Of a stretch of DNA of 64,000 nt, positions 47,114-60,100 are shown piece by piece. Source of the stretch: Diplosphaera chodatii (lineage: Eukaryota > Chlorophyta > Trebouxiophyceae > Prasiolales > Stichococcaceae); NCBI GenBank assembly GCA_032358165.1, contig JAALGY010000011.1, forward strand, positions 806,001 through 870,000. Direction: 5' to 3'. The notes beneath the pieces were generated by a model. It was not told the DNA's origin. It worked only from the letters and a program-made list of their open reading frames with translations, and made no database searches. Position 1 is the stretch's first letter. Each line of letters starts with the position of its first letter. The position numbers were made by a program, and so were the translations under genes.

Positions 47114-50100
47114 CTATTGTGTAATGTCAAAGCGCAGTATACCACATGTGCACAGCAGCATGGCAGCCACCACAGGACGCTGCACCAGCAGTGCCAAGCA
47201 ACAAGGCACACCCGCCTGCCAATGGCAAATCACCTTGCTGGTCTGCTGGCCACGTCGTGCGGACCAGGCTGTCATGTCCGCTGCAGAGATCTCAAGCATG
47301 CCGGCATTGCGCTCCTTGACTGTAAAGGCAAGCTGCTGGCGGCGCAGCACCTGTTGCGCTGCATCCGTCAGCACGCCGCCAATGTGCGGATTGCTGTGCA
47401 GGCCTCTGCCTGCATGCATGCGCGATATCTGTCCCACTTCAGAACCTGATCACCACCTGAGGTCCTGCTTCAGTTGCTGCATGCATGGATGGCCCAATGG
47501 CTGCCTCACGCAATCTTGCAGTCATTGATCCATACACTGTGTAGCCTCAGTGCATAGCAGGGTGAATGATGCTGGTGCAATGCACTGATATGAGTGTCGC
47601 ACCTGTGATGACTGCATAGCTGCCGTGCTGGTGCGGCAGGCGGCCACCTGGCTGATGCGCGATCCACGTTGCTACATGGTCCAGCCACTGCTGGCTAACA
47701 TAGGCATGTTGATATCCTGATGTGCCCAGCAGGTGAGTATGCCAACTGGACATTCGAGCATGCATGTATTCACATAGCAGGCTGCTTCACGTGCTTCGCT
47801 GCATAGCTGCAGCACAGTGCATGGCTATCCTCCTCGATCATGCACGGGTATTGTCCTCGAGCCATGGCAATTGGACCAGCCCAGGAGCAGCCTATGCCAG
47901 AACGGCAGCTCACACTTCACGCACCCGCAGGATGGCGACACGCGCTGTAGGCACAGACATTGCATGCAGGTCCAGCTGCCTGCGGGGCACGGCCAGAAGA
48001 GACGAGCCCTGCAGAGCGCAGCAAAATCTGAGCTGCAGGTGGCCACATGCTTCAGGCAGCAGCTTTGTGCAGGCGCATCTAGATAGCATTATGTTCAGCA
48101 CTGTCAGGACAGGAGAACGTGACGTAAACATGTGTCAGCAAGGGTCCAGCACCAGCATCACCTCTGCTGTGCCTGATGTTGGTCTGACGGGTGGCTGCTT
48201 CACATGCTGCCTGAGCTTTGACTGGGGCTCAATTGGCTCGTCCTCTGCCGTACTTTGAACAGCACCCTGTGACTGGGAGAACACCGGTTGAGCACTGTGA
48301 AACATTCTCTGGGATTTCTATATGCCAACGAACACCTCATAGACTACTGTGCACCTGTGCGTATAGGCTGCGTGTGCTGGATAGTGCTGCTGCCTCTGCC
48401 ATAAGCTCTGCCGCAAGGCTGGGATTGCTGGCAAAAGCATCCGACAGATGGATCTGCAGAGGCCAACTGGGAGATGGACTCAGTGAAACGAGGCAGCATA
48501 GACGAACTGTCGTTTGGACACTGCAACCGGCACAGCAGCGCAGTCATTTGGACGCCTGCCTGCGTGATATGGTCAGGGTTGATGCCAGCTCGTTGCATCT
48601 CCTGCCATATCCTGCCCATGGACAACAGCCCATTCAGCTGTCATTATCATATTCATTGGTGGCAGCTGCGGTTCCTCTCTGCCCGTGTCTGCCCATCAAC
48701 ATCAACTAGCAAAATGTGACGCATGCACTTCTCAGGTAGCACCTGTAGGCTGCATCAATGTCATCACCACCACCATACGCACGCAGCAGCGAATTCCTGC
48801 AAGCCGGGGCCACATACCTTCGTCTCATACACACCAAAGGCTGACAGGTCCTCTGTGGTGTCTGTGGCTCTGACAACCTTAAACAAGCGGAGGCTGACTC
48901 TATGCATTGGTCATATTCACCAGGTGACGATGTCTGGGGCGATGCCGCCCGCCGCCATGTCCTCGCGCACAAAGGATTCGGCCGCTGCCGCCTGGCCCGT
49001 GCGGGCGTAAGCGATGACGACCAGGTTGTACAGTCGCACCCCCGGCTCCAGCCCGCAGGCCTTGGCCTCCACGAGCGTCGCACGGGCCGCATCCGGCAGC
49101 GCTGCCCTCGCCTGCACCAGGCATGCCAGCTCCATCATCCCGAGTCCCATGCTGGGGCAGCGCAGACGCATTACTGGCAAGCATCTCTCATGCTTGCCAC
49201 CCGCTGCCGGGGCAGCAAGACCACCTGGCAGTCGAGCAGCGTGCGCCAGAACGACTCGTCAAGCCGGACGCCATAAGCAGCCTGCGCCCGTCTGAAAATT
49301 ACGAGCGCCCGCTCAGCGAAGCGTGCGTCCAGACCGTAGGGAGGCTGCTGCGCCTGCGCAGCATGTGTGGATGCCAATGATTGAGTAAACTGTATCGCAC
49401 GTCGATGTTGGGCGGTCTATCCTCTGGGAAATAAGGTGCCTGGTAGCAGTCCCGCCAATGCCGACAATTTCCTCATGCCTGAAAGCATGTCTGCAGCAGT
49501 GCATAGTGCACGGACAGATCGATGGCATAACCATCGCGCTGCAGCTCCTCTGCTGCTGCAAAGACTGCGTCGGCGCCCTGAGTGCGGCTGATCGTGTTGA
49601 TCACATGCCGTGTCATCCACGCCTGCAGCGCACCCAACAGAAGATGCAGCGCTGCACTGTGCATCGGTATACATGAAAGCACAGAAGCTCGTAGGCGCTA
49701 TGCACTGCAGGCGATGCACGCAGGTGCACCACACAAGCGGTCAGAGATGGTCTGTTAACAGGGCGCAACACACCTGCGGGGGTGTGCCAGATGCAGCCAT
49801 GAACGCCATCAAGCTCCGCATCCGCTCTGCATCACCATGCTCCTCGGCAGCCTGCAGTGCATGGCTCAAGCATGGAGCATGTACTGATGTCGCGCATTGT
49901 GTGTTCACAGGCAACCATCTGCAACCATGCAGTTGCACCAGTGGTGCAGCATGGCAGGCAGAAGCATCCGCGTCTTGGCCCGCCTTGAAGCGATACACGA
50001 TTTGCTTCACGGGAAGGCTCCTCAGCGTCGGAGCCTCCTTCAATCCAGCAGTTTGTAACCTCGCATCCGAGCGTCCGTGGCCATGGCGGCTGCGTGGCAG

Positions 50101-50440
50101 TGACCGCATGCCCCTTGGTGATGCTGCATGCTGCTCAGCGTCCTCCCCATAGGCAGATGAGCTGGTGCTGAGCGCCGCAACAGACTGATGTGCAAAACAG
50201 GTCAGCGCTACTTCATTCGATGACAGGATCTGTGGCCCTGGCTGGTCATGCAGGCAGCTCACTGCCGCTGAGCCGCAGGGATGCCTCGTTGGAGACAGGC
50301 AAATCTTCGCAAGGCTTTGATACAGCGTGCACAGCCGTTTGCTCATTGCATTGTGTGTTGACCGAAAAACGCAGACGGCAGTCCTCGTCTCCTCGAACGA
50401 CAGTGTCCAACGATGAAACGAGAGATGACAGCCGTGGCAT
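47114..50440 (-). CDS. PPR-SMR protein (pentatricopeptide repeats plus SMR domain)
   Basis: Likely an organellar RNA-binding protein. A candidate ATG at 50440 (MPRLSSLVSSLDTVV) opens the chain, but the join to the next exon (about 50186-49980, TLRSLPVKQIVYRFKAGQ) is not phase-proven. PPR-like helical repeats follow: HALQAAEEHGDAERMRSLMA (49840), VFAAAEELQRDGYAIDLSVH (49540), FAERALVIFRRAQAAYGVRL (49290), and VRLYNLVVIAYARTGQAAAA (49030) with GIAPDIVTW. A later exon has RIWQEMQRAGINPDHITQAG (48600). The SMR domain is split over three exons in agreeing phase: LDLHAMSVPTARVAILR (47980), then SYAVITG|RGLHSNPHIGGVL (47600 and 47430), then FTVKERNAGMLEISAADM (47310). The TGRGxHS signature is intact, while the usual LDLHG reads LDLHA. 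The stop at 47114 is provisional, because a GT donor precedes it near 47236. Confidence 0.75.
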
Positions 50441-50902
50441 GCCCGTACTGGGGTACTGCCCAGGTGTTCACAGCACGCAAAGGTGCGCACCTCCATTGCC
50501 GCTTCCTTCCTGTCACACCAACAATTAGCAATCTGCACGCCAGTGTCACCGGGCCAGCACAAGGTCTGCTGCTTGCACGGGGTTTGGATGTTAGTGTTGT
50601 TCACACCCGTGGCATGCATGCCACACATGCAAACCTCATGAGAGGTGACACGGTTGAAGTGTGCCAGGTTGCTATGATTGCAATGTAGGATTTTCAGCTC
50701 TGCTTGCACGTCCCTCTTTGCTCAAGTTGCGGTGATGTGCTGAATGTCATGCGGCACCCACCAGAGATCAGCGACATATTTGACGTTTCACCACTCGCTT
50801 TACTTCACCAGACCAGCACTCTGTTGCTGTGCCTGCCTAAGGCAAACGTTAGTCGGCATCTGCTGGAACTATTCCCTACGATCGGTTGCCGGGTGTCTGT
50901 AC
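50441..50902. other. Intergenic region between ABC1K and PPR-SMR genes
   Basis: About 460 bp between two minus-strand genes: ABC1K 3' UTR and PPR-SMR promoter. Nothing more specific was seen. Part may belong to an extended PPR-SMR first exon. Confidence 0.35.
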
Positions 50903-53900
50903 CTATGCGCCACGGCCATTCAGTGGAACCCCGTTGCCATCCTGCTTGTCGCCTGCTGCGGCGCGCCTGGCTGCAGCGCTGCCGACCGAGGCGACGAGGC
51001 TGTTGCCCCGCCCATCCGACGACACCGACACGCTGCCGCCACCTGCCGCCGTGGCGCCGGCAGCAGCGCCATCGCCATCGCCGCGCCGCGCGTCCCTCAC
51101 CAGCTGTGAACCCAGCCTGCCCGCCGGCGGCTGGGACGGCGGCCGCAGCCGCTGTGTCTGCCCATCGCGCTCGACGCCAGGCGGCAGGCGCAGCTCCTTC
51201 ATGCGGACGGGGCGCCGCGTCTGGCTGCCCTCCACTGCGGCGGTGGGCGCGGCCCCCGGAATAGGTGCTGCCACTGTGCCCTGCGCCCGCCTGTCGGCAT
51301 TCGGCGCAGCTGCTGCCGCCTGCAGGCGGGTCAGCAGCAGGGTCAGCGTCAACCTGCGATGCTTGCACTGTAAGGACACGAGATCTTTGTTGCAACGTGA
51401 GGATGATGGGTCCAGGTGGGGACGACGGGTCTGAGTGCGTCTGCAACTGACGCTCGAAACCCGGTTGTCACCTGCTGCACGGCTGCCTGCTGCCGTTCTG
51501 CTGCCGTCACAGGCACGCCGACTGCTGCCTGCCGCGCCGCCCTCGCCTCAGCGGCCGGCGCCTGGGAGGCGTCGACCGCTGCTGCCGCCGCTGCGGCTGC
51601 TGGCGTCGCAGCTGTGGGTGCGGCAGCGGTTGCAGCCTGCCGCCGTGACGCCACATCAGGGCGCCGCTGCTGCGCCTGCTGCTGGGGCGATGGCTGCGTA
51701 GCGAAGGCGGCCCGCAGGAGGCGCGCGCTGATGCGGGAGCTGAGCTTCGTCCCCAGCTCCACAGGCAGCCTATGGGTTGCAGTGTGAGCCGGGTGAACTG
51801 CATGGCAGTCGTACCTCGGCGCAACCATGTTACGACTCCCAAGTACCCAAACAATGCAAGCCGCAATACTAGTCTTCATTTCTTTGACGGAACCCATTTG
51901 CGATGGAAGTCCTTTTCCAGCTGCAGCAGAAATCACTGACAGCTGACGATAACACAGCACCAGGCTATTGGTGCGTCAATGCGACAGGGCCACTGCACAG
52001 CGCCACTGTGAGCGCGTTCTCATGCACGTGAGCGCATTCTCATGGAAAACCCCATCACCAGAGGGCTGCGGTGCGGGCGTCGGGCGACAGCGTGGCAGCC
52101 TCCGCCAGCAGCCACCGCATGAAGTCCGCCGCCTGCTGCAGGCCGCCCGCCTGGCTGGGCGTCATGGTGCCGTCGCCCCGCTCCGCCGCGACCTGCTGCA
52201 GCAGCGCCGCCAGCCGCGAGATGCCCTCCACCTGCCCACGCAGCACAGGGCTCTCAGCTTCCCAGGCAGCTTGTGCTGCCCCAGTGCGCTCCTCCGGCAG
52301 GGTGCTGCATGCTGCTCGCCAGTCGGTGATGGGGTGAGCAGCCGGGAGGCCGGCGTGGCACCTGGTAGGTGTCGTCCTCCTCGGCAAGGCGGGGGAACGC
52401 GGTGACCGCGTCCAGCAGGGCCGCTGCAAGGCTGGGCGCCGCGGCGTTGGGGTCCGCTGCACCCTGGCCCCGCCGTGTGGGCGACGCAAGGGCCTGCACA
52501 GCGGACACGGCGTCAGCACATCCTACAAACATACGGAGGCTCATTGCCCCAGATGTCTTCCAGTGGGGCTTCTGGTCAGCAGGCTTGCACATAGCGTGCA
52601 GTTCGACTTGCTCATGGTGGAGCGCACATAACTGGCAGCTGTCACGCAGTCATGTGCAAGGCGCAACGCACCCTGAGGGCGGCAACGTTATCCCGAACAC
52701 GCTGCAGGGCCGCGTCCGCCGCCAGCCGCGAGGCGCTGTCCAGCCCCTTCGCCATCTCCTCCAGCAGAATGGTGCGCACAAATGCCACGCTCGGCGACAG
52801 CAGCATCTGTGCCAGGGGAAGCCAATTTCGTTTGAATCTGTCTCGCCTGGTGTTGAGAACGCAGAACGAGTGCCGCGGTGAACATCAGCAGCATGAGTGC
52901 TCGGAGTGACCAGCAAAGATGCACAATCACAAGCAATGCAAGTGGCTGGATTGTCGTGCCACTGTTGGTCGGACTTCACGGAAGTGCCATGGAAGTGCCA
53001 CTGTTGGTCGGACTTCACGGGAGTCAGAGTGCGACCCACCTCCAGGGCAGAGCCGGGGGCGGCGTTGCCGTCGCGCTCCTGCGCGAGGATGGAGCGCCCG
53101 GGGGCGCGGGCGGCCTGCCGCAGCAGCGACTCCAGGCGGGAGAACTGGAAGCGGCCTTCCTTGTACAGCAGCTGCGTCAGCGTGTCCTGCGGGCGGTGCG
53201 CGCAAAGAATGGCTGTGGCATAGGCAGGGTGCAACTGGTGCAAGTAGTTGCCAGTCCAGAGATGTTGCTTGCAGCTGCACGGTGCTGACGACAGCAGACC
53301 ACTGCACAGGACACAACCCTACAGCAGCCTTGCACAGGGCAGGACCTATTGTATAAACAGGACGAAGGAGTGAGGATGGTACCCGTAGCTCTGGGGAGCG
53401 GTCCGTCAGCAGGCGGCGGGCGATCCAGGGGTACGTGGCGCCCAGCACCTTGTAGTTGGGGTCGCTGGCCAGCGCGATGCCTTCCAGCACGCTGAGGCTG
53501 CGCACCTACACTTGCACAACGAGAAGGCTTGGCTGTCGCCAGCGACATCTGCTGTGGACCCAGGACCAATTCTGCAGTTCTCCTGCGAATGAGGGAATGG
53601 TGGTGAACAGAGCCCAGAGCACGCTGGCCGCTGGTGCGGACACTCAAACACACGTCTTGTTGAATGGTCCCAGGCCTCAGCACCGCAGCGCACCAGCAGC
53701 GTGTAGTAGGCGGGAATGCGGAAGCTGTACTCATACATCGCTTGGCCCAGGTTGCCGCTCAGCTCGCTGAAGCTGATGTTTGACACACCGTCCGCCATGG
53801 CTGCCTGCAATTCAGAAGGAGGTTTTCAACCTACTCCTTACCATTTCCGATGCTGGCTAAACACACCGTAGACCTTGATATGGCCGCTGCAGTGGAACAC

Positions 53901-56532
53901 ACATGGGGCACTGGCTCATGCAATGCGGTTTGTGCGAGCCCTCCCACCTGAAACACGGCAGTCAGCGCCGGAACGATGGCCGCGCGGTCAGAGCCCGGCG
54001 GCAGCAGGCCCAGCGTGATGAAGTCGTCCGCCAGTGCCGCGTACTCACGGTTGACCAAATGCAGCGTCGCCTGAATGAGACCCCTGCAGGTGCGCATGGC
54101 CTTGCTTGTCATGCTCTGCAGGCAGCTTGACTGGTTAGCTGGGCCGTGCAGTGCTGCTGCAGCATGACTGCAGCACCATCTGCAGGGCAATGACAGGAGT
54201 CTGCAAGCATGGGATGCAAAATCGATGACCCACAGTGTCACCTCCGTATTGATGGCTGTATCTCCCCCATCATGCCAAAGTCCTGTGACGCGCAAGATCC
54301 AGGTCACAGCATGTCATCTGGTACGTCATTCATCTCGGAAATGCTTTGCGACCGCAAGCACAAAAATTTCACCCACTCACAATGTATGCTAGGTCTCCAG
54401 TTGCGGTGCGCAGCAGGTTGCCAGGGTGTGGGTCCGAGTGATAGTATCCCTCCTCCAGCATCTGCAAGTGCAGGATGTCGAGTCCCCGGGTGCAAGCCAT
54501 TCCGTCACCGATGTTGGTTGGTGCCCGAGGTCGCAAGGGTATGCTGCTCTTCCTTGAAGTGCAGGCAGCCACAACACAGCAGGGTGGCAAGCTGTGCACC
54601 TGCTCCAGGGAGCACCGCACGCCAACCTCAACCAGCGCCAAGTCGTCCTGGGCGCCCGCCGTCCCATACCCACCACCTGCAAAAACAGCAAAAGGCTGCA
54701 CATCAACCTATCAACATGTCTGCCAGACATGGAAGGTGGGTAGGACCCTGCACAACTGGCATGTATCGGTTCAGGGGTGAGTGATTAAAAACGTGAACGG
54801 AACGTGCATGTATGACGGCGGGGCCACAAGCGCACCATCTGTGCCGGAGCGCAGGCGGCGGCCATTGACCCATTCCATGATCAGCACACGCTGCGTGGTC
54901 AGATCCTCGTACATGTCCGGCACAAAAACACGGTCCAGCCGTCCATACAGCGCCTGTGTGTACCAGTATCAGGCGTTGGTGGGGCTAGTCATGATGTGGC
55001 CGCAGAAGAAATCCATTTGTGCAAGCGATGGGTGTTTATATGCGCCATATATTCAGAGAAGGAGCGTACTAAGAGCTGCTCACCTTGAAGCGGGTGCCAT
55101 TGGCGGCCTCGCGGCGGTAGTCCAGCTCCCGGAACAGGCTGCCGGCCCACTCGTCCAGCAGCGCCGGCAGATCGCTGCACAACCACACTCGTGTTGTGAG
55201 CGCCTGATGGCAGACTGGGCGCCTATAATATTACTGTGCATGAGAACACCGCCCAGGTTTGTCGTGTAGCATTCCCCACAGATGCCTGTGCCCATCTGCG
55301 CCTCAGCACAGGGTATGGAGGCATGCTGCCCTGCCTGTTCACCGGCCAGCACCAGCACATGGTGTGCAGCTCACCTGTTGAGCTTGCGATAGGAACGCAG
55401 CGCTGCAGCGGCGGCGCGCAGGATGTAGATGTCAAGCGCGATCTGTTCCCGCACCCCCGGCCGCTGCACCTTCACCGCCACCTCCTTGCCATTCGATCGC
55501 AGCCGCCCCTTGTACACCTGAAGGGCGGTGGAGCCGTGTTCAGGTTTGGACCGGCACGACGTGGGGCCTGGAGAATTGAGCAATGCTCGCCTGGTTTCAT
55601 GTCAGGCAGCTGCTTCGCACCTGGCCCAGGGAGGCTGCAGCGATGGTGCTCGCGCCCAGCTGGGAGAACAGGCCGGCGGGCGGCTGCCCCATCTCCAGCT
55701 GGATGACCGCAAAGGCGTCGTCGTCGGGGAATGGCGGGATCTGGTCCTGCAGCTTCTCCAGCTCCCGCAGGTACAGCGGCGGCACCACGTCAGGCCGCGA
55801 AGACACCGCCTGTTTCATTGCAGCATTATCGAAATAGTTGATACTTCACCACGCACTGCCAGCACTCCAGCGACTTGTTGCGTGCCACACTCCTGCGACA
55901 TGTTGTGTGCCACCGATGCAAAATGCAGATGCTGGAGCTCACCTGTCCGATTTTGACGAAGGCTGGGCCCAGCCGCGTCAGGATGTGCCGCAGCTGCTCC
56001 GCTTGGTAGCGCGCTGCCGAGTCGGCCACCCCCAGGCGCTGCGACTGCAGCTTGCCGCGCAGGAACCAGGCGCCGAATGCACCCGCGATCTGGATGCCGC
56101 GCTGCATGACCGCCACCGGACGCCGCTGCCAGTAGTCCCGGTTGTGCAGAGGATCGTAGTCCAGGCTGATGTCATCCTGCAGATTTTGTCAGTGTTGCAG
56201 TTGTCACTGCATATGCCACGGTTTTGCAGTGGCACCGCATGCCGCCATGCCCGACAACGGGTGACGGCCCCGTGTGACGATATGATGGGCAGGAGACCCC
56301 TCACCTCAAACTCCTGCAGCACATCGCGTGAGGCTGCTGCTAGCACGATGCGGCACCGCAGGTTGCCGGCGGTCTGGAGACGCGGCGACACCCGTGGCAG
56401 CAATCTGACAGCGGGGCTGCAGCTGCAGGCTGGCGAGAATGGGATCCTCGCGACCCGGTGGCGTGGGCTCCGCACCCACAGATGTGGCTGCGGTGATTTC
56501 AAAATTGAAGAGTATGGATGCTGCGCCGGCAT
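50903..56532 (-). CDS. ABC1 atypical kinase (ABC1K/UbiB family), chloroplast type
   Basis: Plastid ABC1K proteins are atypical kinases linked to plastoglobules and prenyl-lipid metabolism. ATG at 56532 (MPAQHPYSSILKSPQPHL) starts a transit-like N-terminus. Core motifs in order: YDPLHNRDYWQRRPVAVM (56130), GPAFVKIGQ (KxGQ motif, 55950), SSRPDVVPPLYLRELEKLQD (55760), IAAASLGQV (55640), VAVKVQRPG with the predicted ATP-binding lysine (55465), ELDYRREAANGTRF (55110), VLIMEWVNGRRL (54870), and the catalytic-loop equivalent YYHSDPHPGNLL (54425). A helical C-lobe continues through NISFSELSGNLGQAMYEYSF (53740) and DRSPELR (53390). Downstream exons (53190-51930) are helical. The last ~300 residues (51800-50903) are Ala/Arg/Gln-rich and probably disordered. 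Kinase motifs are intact; which ABC1K subgroup was not decided. Confidence 0.88.
52956..53020. repeat. Short direct repeat in an ABC1K intron
   Basis: The 26-nt unit gtgccactgttggtcggact plus tcacgg occurs at 52956 and again at 52995, offset by 39 bp, in an intron directly after the exon encoding GNAAPGSALE. It looks like a small recent tandem duplication. Confidence 0.8.
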
Positions 56533-57130
56533 GTTGCCGTGCCACACGTGCTGGCTGTTCACTCTGCATGTCTGCATCACGGCTCTGATGAACATCACAG
56601 GCCCATCGCGCTGGTGTAGCCTGTCGTCAGCATGTCATTGCATGGCTGGCTTCAAGATACTGTGGCGATTGCAGGACGTTGCAGATGCGATAGCAAAGCG
56701 CAATCGGATGGGTCAAGCCTGAACGGTGCCAACTACCTCGGAACTGCACACTCTCCTCTTGATCAAGGCTGTTCTGTAAACATATGCTGTGCCGTGGCGG
56801 TGTGCCTGTGTTTATCTGGAAGCAGGGCATGCTGCTCAAACCGATCACGATATGTATCTTGAATCAAGTCTAGTGTACTGCTCGACTGTTGTAGGACAGC
56901 CTTGCTTCTAGTCTAGGATCGCCAGGCAGGCAGGCACCGCCGTGAGGACAACGCCAGAGCACACTTGCCTTGTCATTGCAGCAGGCAGCATGCACGCCAT
57001 GAAATCGCAGTGAGCCCACATGATTCCTGAGATCACTGCCTGCATCAGGCTGTGAGCAGCCTTGGATCATGACCTGGCGATCTGACCGCTAAATGTGGGA
57101 TGGCTGCCATTGATCAACTCTAGCGCCCGC
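56533..57130. promoter_or_regulatory. Divergent promoter region, ABC1K / CCAR1-like
   Basis: About 0.6 kb between two head-to-head genes. It should contain both promoters and 5' UTRs. No individual element was recognised. Confidence 0.45.
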
Positions 57131-60100
57131 ATGTATCCCAATCAGCAGGGCGCGGGCGGCCCCTGGGGCGGCGGCACATCGCACCAGGGCCAGCTGCCGC
57201 AGGGCTCGGTTCAGCAGCAGCCTGGGCAGCCGTGGGGAGGCGGTGGTGGTGGTGGCGGCCCGCCGGCCTTTCCCTCTCACCAGGGCGCGCCCGGGCAGCA
57301 GCAACAGGCTTGGTCCGGGGTACAGCAGCCCGGCGCGGGGCCGCAGCAGTGGGGCCAGCCGCCTGCTCAGCTGCAACAGCAGCAGTGGGGCCAGCAGCAG
57401 CCAGCCCAACATCAGCAGGCGCCACAGCAGCAGGCGGGTGGCGGCGCACCTGCCTACGCACAGTGGCCGCCCCAGCAGCAGCCGCAGACATTGCCGGCGC
57501 CGCATCAGCCCAGCCCCTACGCCGGTAATGGCGGTCAGGTCAGCCCATATCAAGGCAGCGGCCAGCAGCCCCAGGGCTTCTACAGTCAGCAGGCGGGCTA
57601 CCAGCAGCCGGGCCAACCGCAGCAGGGGCACACCCAGATGCAGCAGCCAGCAGCCAGTCCACTTGCCACCGGGCAAGCCAGCCCTGCTCCCTACCAGCAC
57701 CCCGGCTCCTGGCCTCAGCAGGGACAGCAGACAGCACAGCAGCCGGGCCCGCCGCAGCAGTCAGCGGCGCCAGCCTGGGGCCAACAGCCAGTCACCCAGC
57801 CTCAGGAGAGGGTGGGTCCTGCTCTTCACGTGCTATCGCTTCTTCCTGCAGCTGCTGATATGTGTAGACTGCCCGTAGCAACCCAGGGTGCGGGCTGCCT
57901 GTATGATGGTCTCCGCTGGCGTGCGCAGGTCTGGGTGGGCAGGGTGACACAGACCATCCCGCCTAACTATGGCATTGTGGATGGGGATGCCTTCTACGTC
58001 ACGCAGTGCGTACAAGGCAACAGGCAGCCAGTGGTGAGGCCAGCATACAGTAGGCCACATGTCTGGATGGCATTTGCACTCAATGTGATTGGTGATGTGC
58101 AAGCATATTTCAGCCTCCGACAATGTTGGACCTCACAGGTGGGTGACGAGGTCAGGTGCAAAGCCATCCCGAACTTGGACGGTGGGCAGTACGCCTGGCG
58201 CTGCATTGAGGTTGAGGTGCGGCAAATTGGTATTGACACGTGCTCTTGGATACTAGTAGGTGTTAGTGCTTGGTGTGACACTTTGGGTACGATTGATTAA
58301 GATGCGCTTTCACACGTTTCAGGTGCCGACAAAGCATGTGCAGCCAGCCCAGGTGCTGAACATGCCTGGACAGCCTTTGCGGAACACAGCAACATGCTGT
58401 GTGGCCTGATTGCACCGGGCATGGGGATTTGACCGTCTGTATGCTGAGTGCTGCACGCATATCCTCAGGTGCCTGCATTCGGGGGCCCAGCCGCGGCAAG
58501 GGCTGGTGTTACGGCCGCACCAGTAGCAGGCACAGCCCCAGCGATGACACCCCCTGCAGCCGGGCCTGGTGGGAGGCCGCCAAAGTTCAACGCCGCGCCG
58601 CCGCCCGCGACGGTCTACAGCGCTGAGGTGGCGCTGGCAAACGCAGCGCAGGCTGTCGAGGCCGCCAACCGCGCCAAGCACGGGGTACAGCATGCATCTG
58701 GCCTCGTGCACACCACTTGGGGCGTGCTGCTCACAGGCGCTGACTGTGGCCACCTTGTCGAGATGTCGTCCCAAATCAAAGGCCCTTTGATGCAGATTGA
58801 GCGCAACATTTACGGGGACAGCCTTGTGGCTGGTGCCCACATTGAAGTCCCTGCAACATGGCCAACCTGACCTCCAACACCTGTTCCTATTGTTTCTAGG
58901 CGCAGGGCGCTGCACCAGCGGTTGTGCAGGTGCCACCACGGGGTGGGTACGGGGTGCAGCTGCCGCAGCTCAGCGAGGCGGAGCGCCAGCGTTCGGCGGC
59001 CGCCATGCAGCAGCGCTTCGGGGCCGACCCCGCGCTGGCCAACTCCATCGGCGCGCGCCTGCTGGGCAAGATGGGCTTCGGCGCTGCAGAGGACTCGAAA
59101 GGCGGCCTTGGTCGCAACGAACATGTGAGAACTCTGCCATCGAACACTGGGCATGCTGCGGGTGTGAGGCCTCTAGCGACTGGGTGTACGGAAGGGTTGA
59201 AGGAGCTGCAATGGAGCTGCGCGCCACAGCATACGATGACTTTGCTGTTGGCGACAGCACGCCGGGACTGCCTCGAGCACATTGACGCGTGCGCCCTCAT
59301 GGTATGCACGTCACTCCTGCAGGGCATTGCAGCGCCGGTGGACGCGCGCGGCACGGTGGGCAGCACCGGCCTGGGGTTTGGCGACCGGGACCGTGCGGAG
59401 CGGGGGCCGCCCCGCCGCCCGTCGCCGCCCCGCCGCCGCCCCGGCTCCGAGCGCCGCCTCTCCAGGTGCCTGCCACTGTGCCTGTACAAGTAACAGCTCT
59501 AGGTGACGCCATCGCTCATACGGCTTGCGTCACGTATTTTACCAGGGCTGTTGGCAAGCGCTGCCGGTCACGCACTGCAATGTGTTGGCATGAGACTGTT
59601 CGCACTGCCTGTTTGCACTGTCCCTGCCCCTTGGCGGAAGATCAATCCTTTCTCTGGAGATCACCCACCGGCAGCTCATCTGCAGGGGCCGCTCGGTGTC
59701 ACGCTCGCGGTCCAGGTCCCGCTCACACGGCCGCCGCCACTCGCCGGAGCGCCGCTACGTGTGCGCTGCGCCCAAGTTCCCGACCACGGACGTCGTGCGC
59801 GGCATCCCCTCCCTCAGCAAGCGCTACAAGGAGCTTTACATCCCCTCCGACTTCAGCAAGTGCGCTGCCAGGGCTTCTTGGTATGACTTAAAATGTATAT
59901 AGTTGTTCGTACAGCGATATGCATCCATTATGAACGTTGCATGTATGGCTTTCGTTTTGTCATCAGCTGCAGACCAATTCGCACTTTCTGGCCCTCACAT
60001 TGCATTATCAGGCTTGCGAGCACTGCACAGTTGGATATGGCATCAATTTTTTACGCCAGGCACTGCCCGCGCAGGCTGCAGTGCGCCTGGGCAATGGGCG

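Noticed and set aside
50805..51446. 213-codon minus-strand frame alternative to the ABC1K tail
   Set aside because: Arg/Trp-rich out-of-frame reading of the same GC-rich exon. The frame ending at 50903 gives a more normal composition.
57100..57760. Collagen- or cell-wall-like protein from the Q/G/P-rich exon alone
   Set aside because: The exon splices in phase to an S1-like domain and the rest of a CCAR1-like protein.
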